The notes under the pieces are model-generated. The model did not search any database, had not been told where the DNA came from, and saw only the letters and a program-made list of their open reading frames with translations. Both the position numbers and the translations under genes were made by a program. A stretch of 6,194 nt of DNA, taken from contig CALGOZ010000119.1 in NCBI GenBank assembly GCA_937960785.1, positions 1 through 6,194 of the forward strand, given 5' to 3'. The stretch comes from an uncultured Pseudogracilibacillus sp. Lineage in GTDB: Bacteria > Bacillota > Bacilli > Bacillales > Amphibacillaceae. Below are positions 1 to 6,000 of this stretch, one piece after another (the stretch's first letter is position 1; every line of letters starts with the position of its first letter).

Positions 1-294
1 AGTAAGAAGGAAATTTCAGTTGAAGGTTTAGAGGTTGCACCATCAGGAGATAAGAATAACTTAAATGGACCTTATGTCGAAGGAGCACCGAACCCTGATC
101 CATCTGAAGGAGATAACAACGGTAAACAGCCAGATAAGCCTGAATTAGGCGAGAATGGCGATGACAAGAAAGGAGAAAAAACTGACGAAAACCCGAAAAC
201 TGGTGACACGTCACAAATCCTATTCTTCTCTACATTGCTTGTAGCTTCTTTATCCGTACTAGTTTTACAAGTAAGAAGACGTTTAGCTGCATAA
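1..294 (+). CDS. C-terminal end of a sortase-B-anchored surface protein, IsdC-like (5' end outside window)
   Basis: Frame 1 is open from the first base and ends at TAA 292-294, giving the last 97 residues. Visible parts are a hydrophilic, Asp/Glu/Lys/Gly/Pro/Asn-rich wall-spanning stretch (about residues 15-63), a sorting motif NPKTG (residues 64-68, nt 190-204) followed by Asp, a hydrophobic segment (about 73-90), and a short positive tail VRRR before the stop. This is a complete cell-wall sorting signal. NPKTG, rather than LPXTG, is the class B sortase motif known from Bacillus anthracis IsdC. Together with the downstream isdE, isdF, ATPase and srtB, this points to a haem-binding NEAT-type wall protein. 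The NEAT domain itself lies upstream of the window, so that part is inference. Its natural partner is the sortase encoded at 3208-3984. It was probably co-transcribed with the genes that follow, with the hairpin at 314-346 in between. Confidence 0.88.
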   Translation, partial: SKKEISVEGLEVAPSGDKNNLNGPYVEGAPNPDPSEGDNNGKQPDKPELGENGDDKKGEKTDENPKTGDTSQILFFSTLLVASLSVLVLQVRRRLAA

Positions 295-313
295 ATCATT
301 GAAAATAGAAAGG

Positions 314-346
314 GAGTCTTACTGTTTACTACAAACAGTAGGACTC
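314..346 (+). terminator. Intergenic hairpin between the surface-protein gene and isdE (partial terminator or mRNA-stabilising stem)
   Basis: Positions 314-327 (GAGTCTTACTGTTT) pair with 333-346 (AAACAGTAGGACTC) as a 14-bp stem with a single G-U pair, closing a 5-base loop (ACTAC). It begins 20 bases after the surface-protein stop. The sequence after the stem is ACTTTGCTATTATA, which lacks a true T-run, so termination should be weak or partial. In an Isd-type operon this would let the abundant wall protein be made in excess over the transporter, or would protect the upstream mRNA 3' end. The fold is seen in sequence; the role is inferred. Confidence 0.7.
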
Positions 347-407
347 ACTTTGCTATTATAGAGTTATAGAATTAGTTATTTTTTCAAATAGGGGTGTAAA
401 CATAATT

Positions 408-1340
408 ATGCGAAATGTAAAGCTGCTTGCAGTTTTATTTGTAGCGGTTCTTTTCTTATTTGGCTGTGGTGCAGGCGATGCGGCAGAGGAACCGGAAGAA
501 GCGCAGGATGAGACTGCAGAGGCAGTAGAAGAGGAAGATTCATGGAAGCGTGAAGGTGATGAGGATCACCGAATTATTGCAACTACTGTAGCAATCGTTG
601 AAATTATGGAGCAATTACAAGTTGATTTAGTTGGTATTCCAACGACTTATAAGACGTTAGCTCCGGAGTATCGTGATTTACCTGAGGTTGGAATTGCGGA
701 TGATCCAGATATGGAAATTGTGAAGTCTTTAAATCCGACAGATGTGTTATCGGTTACGACCTTGCAAGCTGATGTGGAAGACTATTACAAGCAGACGGAT
801 ACTCCGATTACTTTTTTAGATTTAGAGAGTGTCGATGGTTTACTAGAGTCGATTGAATATTTAGGTGATAAATATAATCGTGTTGAAGAAGCACAAGCGA
901 TGGTCGATAAGTTCGAAGAGCAATTTGCTGAAATTGAGGAAAAAATAGCTGATAAAGAAAAACCGAAAGTGCTTATTTTGCTTGGTATTCCGGGTAGTTA
1001 CCTCGTAGCGACGGAAAATTCCTACCTTGGTGATATTGTAAAGCGTGCGGGTGGAATTAACGTTTTCCCTGGTGAGGGTGATATCGAATATACTTCGGCG
1101 AATACGGAGCATTTACAGCAGACGAATCCAGATATCATTTTACGTGCTGCCCACGGTATGCCTGAGGCGGTCGTTGAGATGTTCGATAAAGAGTTCGCGG
1201 AGAATGATGTTTGGAAGCATTTTGATGCCGTACAAAATGGAGAAGTCTACGATTTAGAGGAGACGTTATTTGGTACGACAGCGAATTTAGCAGCCTATGA
1301 GGCGTTGTTACATTTAGTAGAACTATTTTATGATGAATAA
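408..1340 (+). CDS. isdE: Haem ABC transporter substrate-binding lipoprotein IsdE
   Basis: The 310-residue product is a membrane-tethered haem receptor that passes haem to the permease. A lipoprotein signal peptide (residues 1-19) ends in LFGC with Cys20 as the lipidation site. A very acidic linker (about 24-53) follows, then a periplasmic-binding-protein fold of the TroA/FecB type. Resemblance to Staphylococcus aureus IsdE, recalled from memory, is extensive, including PGSYLVAT (195-202), PDIILR (241-246), HGMPE (249-253) and VYDLEE (280-285). His249 matches the haem-axial His229 of that protein. The residue aligned with its second axial ligand, Met78, is Asp98 here, with Met102 four residues on. 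The ATG at 408 is preceded by AGGGGTG (390-396). The next gene starts 39 bases after the stop. Function is well supported; the exact haem ligation is uncertain. Confidence 0.93.
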   Translation: MRNVKLLAVLFVAVLFLFGCGAGDAAEEPEEAQDETAEAVEEEDSWKREGDEDHRIIATTVAIVEIMEQLQVDLVGIPTTYKTLAPEYRDLPEVGIADDPDMEIVKSLNPTDVLSVTTLQADVEDYYKQTDTPITFLDLESVDGLLESIEYLGDKYNRVEEAQAMVDKFEEQFAEIEEKIADKEKPKVLILLGIPGSYLVATENSYLGDIVKRAGGINVFPGEGDIEYTSANTEHLQQTNPDIILRAAHGMPEAVVEMFDKEFAENDVWKHFDAVQNGEVYDLEETLFGTTANLAAYEALLHLVELFYDE

Positions 1341-1379
1341 ATCGTAGTGAACATCGAAGGACAGTAGAGAGGGAAGCAC

Positions 1380-2363
1380 ATGAATAGGAAAGTCGTTAGC
1401 TTTATCGTTGTGTTACTTTTGCTTCCGGTTGTGACGCTTTATTCGGCGACGACGGGAAGTATTGAGATTACACCGATGGAACTGATTAAAGGTCTTTTTA
1501 CAGGTGCAAATGAGAATATCGAGATTATAAAAGATTTACGTTTTCCGCGTATCGTGATTTCAATGTTCGCCGGTGCGGCTCTTGCAGTTTCGGGAGTTTT
1601 ATTACAGGCGGTTATGCGTAACCCGTTGGCAGAGCCGGGTATTATCGGTGTGTCTTCTGGTTCGGGATTTTTCACTTTATTAGTGTTAACCTTTTATCCG
1701 ACGTTGTTTTTCTATACACCGCTCTTTGCCTTTATCGGTGGTGCGATTGCGTTTTTACTCGTGTATTCTTTATCGTGGAAGTCTGGGCTTAATCCGTTGC
1801 GTATGATTTTAATCGGGGTTGCGATTAATGCGATTTTCACCGGATTTAGTCAGTTACTTCAGGCACAAAACGCTAATAGCATGATGACGAATGTATCGGT
1901 AACGCAATCGACATTAACGATGAAGACGTGGTCTGATGTACAAGTGATTGTGATATACGGATCGATCGGGCTTCTGATTGCATTTTTCCTTTTTGCTTGG
2001 GCAAACCATTTGTCGTTATCGGATGAGACGCTACATAATTTAGGTTTTCGAGTGAATCGAGCTCGTTTTATTATTGCGGTTGTAGCGGTTTTACTTGCTT
2101 CGATTGCAACAGCGATTGCGGGCATGTTTACCTTTGTCGGTCTTTTAGTGCCACATATTGGGCGTTCTCTTGTCGGTAGTGACCATAAGTTGCTTATTCC
2201 GTTTTCGACGTTGGCGGGTGCGTTATTAATTTTAACGGCAGATACGATAGGGCGGACGATTATGGCACCGATTGAGATTCCTGCTTCTATTATTATGGCG
2301 ATTATCGGTGGACCATTCCTCATATTTTTATTAAGAAAGAGTGACAGAATCTATGGACATTAA
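1380..2363 (+). CDS. isdF: Haem ABC transporter permease, FecCD family (IsdF)
   Basis: The 327-residue polytopic membrane protein is of normal FecCD length, with nine or ten hydrophobic segments (for example about 5-22, 58-78, 113-132, 187-207, 230-250, 271-290 and 300-318). Family landmarks are RFPRIV (55-60), the block GAALAVSGVLLQAVMRNPLA (65-84), the cytoplasmic coupling region around FVGLLVPHIGR (252-262), which should contact the ATPase, and the C-terminal EIPASIIMAIIGGPF (299-313). It probably forms a homodimeric channel that receives haem from IsdE. The neighbouring isdE and srtB make haem more likely than a siderophore as substrate. The ATG at 1380 follows GAGGG (1369-1373). The 3' end overlaps the ATPase gene, which suggests translational coupling. 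Confidence 0.92.
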   Translation: MNRKVVSFIVVLLLLPVVTLYSATTGSIEITPMELIKGLFTGANENIEIIKDLRFPRIVISMFAGAALAVSGVLLQAVMRNPLAEPGIIGVSSGSGFFTLLVLTFYPTLFFYTPLFAFIGGAIAFLLVYSLSWKSGLNPLRMILIGVAINAIFTGFSQLLQAQNANSMMTNVSVTQSTLTMKTWSDVQVIVIYGSIGLLIAFFLFAWANHLSLSDETLHNLGFRVNRARFIIAVVAVLLASIATAIAGMFTFVGLLVPHIGRSLVGSDHKLLIPFSTLAGALLILTADTIGRTIMAPIEIPASIIMAIIGGPFLIFLLRKSDRIYGH

Positions 2364-3123
2364 AGATGTAATGTTTTCCTATGATAATAAAATTATGCGA
2401 CTGAAAAATGTCAATGCGCATATTGAAAAAGGAAAGATCACGACGATTCTTGGTCCGAATGGTTCTGGTAAGTCGACGTTAATGAGTGTGTTGACGAATA
2501 ATAATAAGCCACAGTCGGGTCAAATTACGTTAGCGAATAAACCGATTCAACACTATCGCCCGAAGGAATTGGCACAAACGATGGCAGTCGTGCACCAATA
2601 CAATATTGCGCCCCAAGATATGACGGTAGAGAAGCTCGTCCATTACGGTCGCTTACCGTATCGTACGATGTTCACTGGTGAAAAGGATGATGGTGAGGCG
2701 ATTGTCGAATGGGCGTTAAAGGTAACGGGTCTTTATGAGCGTCGTCATATGTTGTTGGAAACATTATCCGGTGGTCAGCAACAACGGGCGTGGATTGCGA
2801 TGGCTCTAGCTCAGAAGACTCCGTATTTATTGCTGGATGAACCGACGGCGAATTTAGATATTTTTTATCAATATGATATTCTAAAATTAGTGAAGAAGTT
2901 GCGAGATGAGGAAGGTTTAACAATCGCAATGGTCCTTCATGATATCAACCAGGCAGTACAGTTTAGTGATCGGATTATTGCGATGAAAGATGGTGAAATT
3001 GTCGCTTCCGGTACGCCAGAGGAAGTCGTTACGGAGTCGTTAATGCAAGAAGTATATGGAGTCGACGTTGTCATTAAGCAAGATGATGATGTTGGAATGT
3101 ATATTGTTCCGCTAGGGGTGTAA
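2353..3123 (+). CDS. Haem ABC transporter ATP-binding protein (FecE/FhuC type)
   Basis: This 256-residue nucleotide-binding subunit powers haem import through IsdF. All catalytic motifs are intact: Walker A GPNGSGKST (34-42), Q-loop Gln82 in VVHQ, signature LSGGQQQR (138-145), Walker B LLLDEP (159-164), D-loop NLD (167-169) and switch His196 in VLHD. The length is usual for iron-complex transporter ATPases. I chose ATG 2353, overlapping the end of isdF by 11 bases, because the purine-rich AAGAAAGAGTGA just upstream is better spaced for it. GTG 2341 (four more residues) is possible but has ribosome-site-like bases directly abutting it. Staphylococcus aureus Isd lacks its own ATPase gene and is thought to borrow FhuC, whereas here a dedicated ATPase sits in the operon, as in Bacillus and Listeria haem loci. 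An 84-base gap separates it from srtB. Confidence 0.92.
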   Translation: MDIKDVMFSYDNKIMRLKNVNAHIEKGKITTILGPNGSGKSTLMSVLTNNNKPQSGQITLANKPIQHYRPKELAQTMAVVHQYNIAPQDMTVEKLVHYGRLPYRTMFTGEKDDGEAIVEWALKVTGLYERRHMLLETLSGGQQQRAWIAMALAQKTPYLLLDEPTANLDIFYQYDILKLVKKLRDEEGLTIAMVLHDINQAVQFSDRIIAMKDGEIVASGTPEEVVTESLMQEVYGVDVVIKQDDDVGMYIVPLGV

Positions 3124-3193
3124 TCATTTCTTGAAAAATTTTGATTAAGTTGCGTTTATGTTGCTTAGGCAATCGTAAGTCCGTCTATTCGAT

Positions 3194-3203
3194 TTGGAGT
3201 GAG
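3194..3203 (+). promoter_or_regulatory. Ribosome binding site that fixes the srtB start
   Basis: TTGGAGTGAG contains GGAG (3196-3199), 8 bases before ATG 3208. An in-frame GTG at 3199 lies inside this site and so is unlikely to be the start. Confidence 0.7.
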
Positions 3204-3207
3204 ACCG

Positions 3208-3984
3208 ATGGCAGAAAAAGATGTGAAAAAAGCACGGGGATGGCGAGTTTGGCTCTCCCGGATTATTACGGTAGTTAGTTTAGTCGTGTTTGTTTATGCG
3301 GCGTACAATTTAACGGACGTATTAATCGATTATTACAAAAATCGTCAACTAATGAATAAGATGCAAGATTTATATTACGCGACTGATGATGAGCCGACGG
3401 GGGATTCGATTCGGCCTGGCTTTTTATCGTTGTTAGAAGAGAATGAAGACGTCGTCGGTTGGATTACGGTCGAGGGAACTCAAATCGATTATCCAATTGT
3501 CCAAGCGGAGGATAATTTTCATTATTTAACGCGTAATTTTTATCATGAAGAGTCCCGTGCGGGTAGTATTTATTTAGATTACCGAAATGACATCCGTCTA
3601 GAAAATGATAAGAATGTTGTGCTCTACGGGCATCGAATGCGCGATGGGTCGATGTTTGAAAATATTACGAAGTTTTTAGATGAGGACTTTTTCAATACGC
3701 ATCGAAAAATTGAATTCGATACATTGTACGATAGCTACGAGGCGGAAGTGTTTGCAGTGTATCAAACGTTAACGACCTTCAATTATATTCAGACACACTT
3801 TGATACGAAGGATGAGTTTCGCGAGTTGCTCGATCATATATATCGTACGACACTTTATACACACGATGATGTAGAAGTGACGGAAGATGATGTAATTTTA
3901 ACGTTATCTACCTGTGATTATAAGCTTGATGCAGAAATGGGTCGGCTCGTCCTACAGGCGAAACTGACGAAGAAACAGTCGTAA
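3208..3984 (+). CDS. srtB: Class B sortase (SrtB)
   Basis: The 258-residue cysteine transpeptidase cleaves NPXTG/N-type sorting signals between Thr and Gly or Asn and links the protein to peptidoglycan. One N-terminal membrane anchor (about residues 17-40) follows a basic start, leaving the catalytic domain outside. The triad is visible: His142 in LYGHRMRDGSMF (139-150), Cys236 in TLSTCDY (232-238), and Arg246 in GRLVLQAKL (245-253). The wording around His and Cys and the total length fit class B rather than class A, D or E. The NPKTG protein whose gene ends at 294 is its obvious substrate, so enzyme and substrate flank the transporter genes. No convincing promoter was found in the 84 bases upstream, so co-transcription with the ATPase gene is likely. 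Confidence 0.95.
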   Translation: MAEKDVKKARGWRVWLSRIITVVSLVVFVYAAYNLTDVLIDYYKNRQLMNKMQDLYYATDDEPTGDSIRPGFLSLLEENEDVVGWITVEGTQIDYPIVQAEDNFHYLTRNFYHEESRAGSIYLDYRNDIRLENDKNVVLYGHRMRDGSMFENITKFLDEDFFNTHRKIEFDTLYDSYEAEVFAVYQTLTTFNYIQTHFDTKDEFRELLDHIYRTTLYTHDDVEVTEDDVILTLSTCDYKLDAEMGRLVLQAKLTKKQS

Positions 3985-4166
3985 TTTCGGTAAGTCTAGC
4001 TTGTTAATCAAATGTTTCATGTAGGGTTACGTATTGTTTTTTAGTTGTTTTGTACAATGTAAGACTATTTCATAAAGTGGGCTTTGTAATAGTATGTTTT
4101 AATGTGCGACATTTTTAAAACTTTTAATCAGTTAAGTTTTTTAAAGGTAAGTTTTATTAAAGGGTG
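3985..4166. other. AT-rich non-coding stretch after srtB with a short tandem repeat
   Basis: No gene is supported here. A two-unit tandem direct repeat is visible: TAAGTTTTTTAAAGG (4133-4147) followed directly by TAAGTTTTATTAAAGG (4148-4163), identical except for one inserted A. The first unit also lies in a weak AT-only-style dyad, AAAACTT (4117-4123) with AAGTTTT (4134-4140), followed by Ts. This could be a poor terminator or a protein-binding site. The stretch is probably the 3' untranslated end of the haem operon, closed by the terminator at 4167-4195. Confidence 0.5.
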
Positions 4167-4195
4167 AAACAGGCTTTTCGACAGCCTGTTTTTTT
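4167..4195 (+). terminator. Rho-independent terminator after the haem/sortase operon
   Basis: AAACAGGCT (4167-4175) pairs perfectly with AGCCTGTTT (4183-4191), a 9-bp stem around a 7-base loop (TTTCGAC). A seven-T run (4189-4195) overlaps and follows the stem. This is a textbook intrinsic terminator on the plus strand. Its place 183 bases after srtB and 73 before the next start means it most likely ends the operon. A role as leader attenuator for the downstream gene cannot be excluded. Confidence 0.9.
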
Positions 4196-4252
4196 GTATT
4201 GAAAAAGGAAGAATAGGTTGTAATTGTATATATTTTCTCCTAAGCTTATTGT

Positions 4253-4262
4253 AAAGGAGAGG
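4253..4262 (+). promoter_or_regulatory. Ribosome binding site that fixes the gamma-carbonic-anhydrase-like start
   Basis: AAAGGAGAGG contains AAGGAG (4254-4259), 9 bases before ATG 4269. The in-frame ATG 4263 would be only 3 bases away, and TTG 4224 has no site. Confidence 0.75.
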
Positions 4263-4268
4263 ATGCGA

Positions 4269-4814
4269 ATGTTTTATCGTTATAAGGAATATATTCCGCA
4301 AGTTCATTCGTCGGTATTCGTTGCCGCAGGGGCGAAGCTTATCGGTAATGTAAAGGTCGGAGTGGATACGAGTATTTGGTATAATGCAGTGTTGCGTGGA
4401 GATGAAGATCGAATTGTGATTGGAAATCGTTGTAGTATTCAAGAGAACGTTGTCTGTCATTTGAATCGAGGTTTCCCTCTAATCGTTGAAGATAATGTCA
4501 CAGTTGGACATAATGCTGTCTTACACGGATGTCATGTGAAAAAGGGTGCGCTTATTGGGATTGGTGCTACGGTACTCGATGGAGCGATTATCGGAGCGAA
4601 TTCAATTATTGGAGCGAATGCTCTTGTGCCTTCAGGTAAGGAAATTCCGCCAAATTCTCTCGTTCTTGGCAGTCCGGGTGAAGTCGTCCGGGAAGTAAAT
4701 GAAATCGATTTACAAATGTTACAAATGTCGGTTGAAGTATACGTGCGGAATGCTCGGGAGTTTCAAGATCCAGAAGTGTACGAGAAATTATCCCGCGAAG
4801 AATTGGAGAAGTAG
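4269..4814 (+). CDS. Gamma-carbonic-anhydrase-like hexapeptide-repeat protein (YtoA/PaaY type)
   Basis: The 181-residue protein is built mainly of [LIV]-G-x4 hexapeptide repeats (about residues 15-135), which form a left-handed beta helix and normally a trimer. Three histidines fit the metal site of the gamma class: His64 (VVCHLN), His81 and His86 (VGHNAVLHGC). Arg43, Asp45 and Gln58 sit where the family has active-site residues. A C-terminal helix region (about 144-181) follows. Known relatives bind zinc or iron, but carbonic anhydrase activity has been shown for only some, so hydration of CO2 is possible rather than proven. The proton-shuttle acidic loop of the archaeal enzyme Cam is not evident. 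ATG 4269 is best supported by the ribosome site. The last 23 codons (4743-4811) recur in decayed form downstream. No terminator was found after the gene. Confidence 0.9.
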   Translation: MFYRYKEYIPQVHSSVFVAAGAKLIGNVKVGVDTSIWYNAVLRGDEDRIVIGNRCSIQENVVCHLNRGFPLIVEDNVTVGHNAVLHGCHVKKGALIGIGATVLDGAIIGANSIIGANALVPSGKEIPPNSLVLGSPGEVVREVNEIDLQMLQMSVEVYVRNAREFQDPEVYEKLSREELEK

Positions 4815-5092
4815 GGCAGGATATTTGGGATTTCAATGTTAGAGATGTATAGGGAATTCTTATGTGAACATTTGAAGAGGGGAGCGCGATGGTTAGGATT
4901 CAGAGGTTCGAAGTGAGTAGTAAATTAGTGCGCGAATAATTAGAGAAGTGGAGTGCGCGATGTCGGTGGTTTTGATTTAGTAGTGTATAGTAGACTTTTT
5001 ATACAAACAATTAGAGAGATGGAGTTTTGAAGAATGGGATTTTGGATTCGGAAATGTATGAAGGATAATCGCGTGAATTATTGCGGAAGTTA
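4743..5092 (+). repeat. Degenerate 69-bp tandem repeat: the 3' end of the preceding gene plus about four decayed copies
   Basis: Unit A (4743-4811) is coding and reads VRNAREFQDPEVYEKL then SREELEK. Later units give the same pattern when translated. Unit B (4812-4880) has LEMYREFLCEHLKR, in the same frame, with the gene's stop TAG as its first codon. Unit C (about 4881-4950) has DSEV and, after an indel, RE-stop-LEKW. Unit D (about 4950-5020) has VRDVGGF and DLVVYSRL. Unit E (about 5021-5092) has DSEMYEG-stop-SRELLRKL. The anchor Asp codon falls at 4767; its counterparts are at 4836, 4974 and 5045, which are offsets of 69, 207 and 278, with unit C shifted by indels. DNA agreement is strong in places: 24 of 30 bases between 4785-4814 and 4922-4951, and 14 of 16 between 4938-4953 and 5009-5024. 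Units B-E are not expected to be translated. This accounts for most of the gap before aroD. Confidence 0.82.
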
Positions 5093-5110
5093 AATCTGTT
5101 TTAGTATAAT
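5081..5110 (+). promoter_or_regulatory. Candidate sigma-A promoter for aroD
   Basis: A perfect -10 box TATAAT (5105-5110) is preceded, after an 18-base spacer, by TTGCGG (5081-5086), which matches only the TTG of the -35 consensus. The -35 lies inside the last decayed repeat unit. It would give a leader of about 80 bases before ATG 5199. The -10 is good; the -35 and the lack of an extended -10 keep this tentative. Confidence 0.42.
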
Positions 5111-5184
5111 TTTAACAATTAATTAGTCTGTAAGCTTTGTAGTTTTGTTGATTTTTTCATTAATAATTGTGTTTTGCTGGAAAT

Positions 5185-5195
5185 GGAGTGTAGGA
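5185..5195 (+). promoter_or_regulatory. Ribosome binding site that fixes the aroD start
   Basis: GGAGTGTAGGA offers GGAG (5185-5188), 10 bases before ATG 5199. An in-frame TTG at 5145 would add 18 hydrophobic residues, has no such site, and is foreign to this enzyme family. Confidence 0.65.
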
Positions 5196-5198
5196 AAG

Positions 5199-5954
5199 AT
5201 GGGTCTATTTGTTAATCATAAACAGAATCCTTTAATTTGTGTACCAATTACAGGAAGAACTGTCGAAGAGATTGAAGATCAGTTGCAACAAGTAATTACA
5301 GTTCATCCGGATGTAATTGAATGGCGGGCAGATTTTTTTACATTGTTAGCTGATACGGATGCAGTGCTTGATGTGCTTGAACGAATCGAAAGGGAGACGG
5401 ATATTCCCCTTCTTTTTACCATTCGTTCGGAAAGGGAAGGTGGGGAGCCAATCTCTTTAGCGGAAGAGGGCAAGGTTGCTTTGTTAGAAGCGGTTTGTAA
5501 GCAAGGTAAAGTAACAGCAGTTGATTATGAAGTGGAAAACGAGGTAGCTTTTGTCGAAGCGGTAAGTGAAGCGGCAAAAGAAGCAGAAGTCGACCTCGTG
5601 TTATCGTATCACCATTTTTCCAAAACTCCATCCACAGATCAGCTAATTGAGCTCGGCGAACGAATGGAAAGTTACGGTGCGTCGGTTGCGAAGTTGGCAG
5701 TCATGCCACAGGCGAAGGAGGACGTCGACCGATTGCTTATGGTGACGCGTACGCTCGATCGAAAATTACAAATTCCTGTAATTACGATGTCGATGGGGGA
5801 GCTAGGTGTTATCAGTCGTATTATTGGTTGGGCTTTCGGCTCGGTATTGACTTTCGCAGTAGGAGTAGAAAGCTCAGCCCCTGGACAAGTTCCAATCAAG
5901 AAGCTACGTTCAGCAATTGAGTCAGTACAATCAATTACCGATGGTGTAGATTAG
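5199..5954 (+). CDS. aroD: Type I 3-dehydroquinate dehydratase
   Basis: The 251-residue cytosolic enzyme dehydrates 3-dehydroquinate to 3-dehydroshikimate, the third step of the shikimate pathway to aromatic amino acids, folates and quinones. Length matches the type I class (about 250), a Schiff-base-forming TIM barrel. Catalytic and substrate residues are all present: Glu41 and Arg43 (EWRADFF), Arg76 and Glu80 (TIRSEREGG), His138 (SYHHF), Schiff-base Lys165 (VAKLAVMP), Arg207 (GVISRIIG), and Ser226 and Gln230 (SSAPGQVP). These correspond to Glu86, His143, Lys170 and Arg213 of the Salmonella enzyme, among others. ATG 5199 with the upstream GGAG gives the usual N-terminus. No other shikimate gene is adjacent, so it is probably a single-gene unit driven by the promoter candidate at 5081-5110. 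No clear hairpin terminator follows the stop. Confidence 0.95.
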   Translation: MGLFVNHKQNPLICVPITGRTVEEIEDQLQQVITVHPDVIEWRADFFTLLADTDAVLDVLERIERETDIPLLFTIRSEREGGEPISLAEEGKVALLEAVCKQGKVTAVDYEVENEVAFVEAVSEAAKEAEVDLVLSYHHFSKTPSTDQLIELGERMESYGASVAKLAVMPQAKEDVDRLLMVTRTLDRKLQIPVITMSMGELGVISRIIGWAFGSVLTFAVGVESSAPGQVPIKKLRSAIESVQSITDGVD

Positions 5955-6000
5955 TTTTTTCTATTTAGTTACGTAAAGATATTGTTTGATGGTTTGCTGT

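Noticed and set aside
347..407. Possible Fur box or separate promoter before isdE (TAGAATTAGTTATTT region)
   Set aside because: Only about half the positions fit the TGATAATNATTATCA consensus and no -35/-10 pair with sensible spacing was found.
1859..2323. 154-codon open frame on the minus strand
   Set aside because: It lies opposite isdF, reads as an antisense shadow and has no ribosome site or recognisable motif. The same holds for the other antisense frames.
3124..3207. Separate srtB promoter (TTGAAA 3131-3136 with GTTTAT 3154-3159)
   Set aside because: The -10 matches only three of six bases, so co-transcription is simpler.
4000..4030. Possible decayed copy of the srtB 3' end (AGCTTG…AAATG shared with 3920-3940)
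   Set aside because: Only about 12 of 17 bases agree and no protein pattern continues, unlike the clear array after the next gene.
4224..4268. TTG start at 4224 for the gamma-carbonic-anhydrase-like gene
   Set aside because: It would put the strong AAAGGAGAGG ribosome site inside the coding region; the extra residues do not match the family start.
5145..5198. Upstream TTG start for aroD giving a hydrophobic, signal-peptide-like N-terminus
   Set aside because: No ribosome site, and type I dehydroquinases are cytosolic; ATG 5199 has a GGAG site and yields the family's usual length.
5955..6000. Intrinsic terminator for aroD at the T-run after its stop
   Set aside because: Only a 3-bp stem (ACC/GGT) precedes the T-run; too weak to call.
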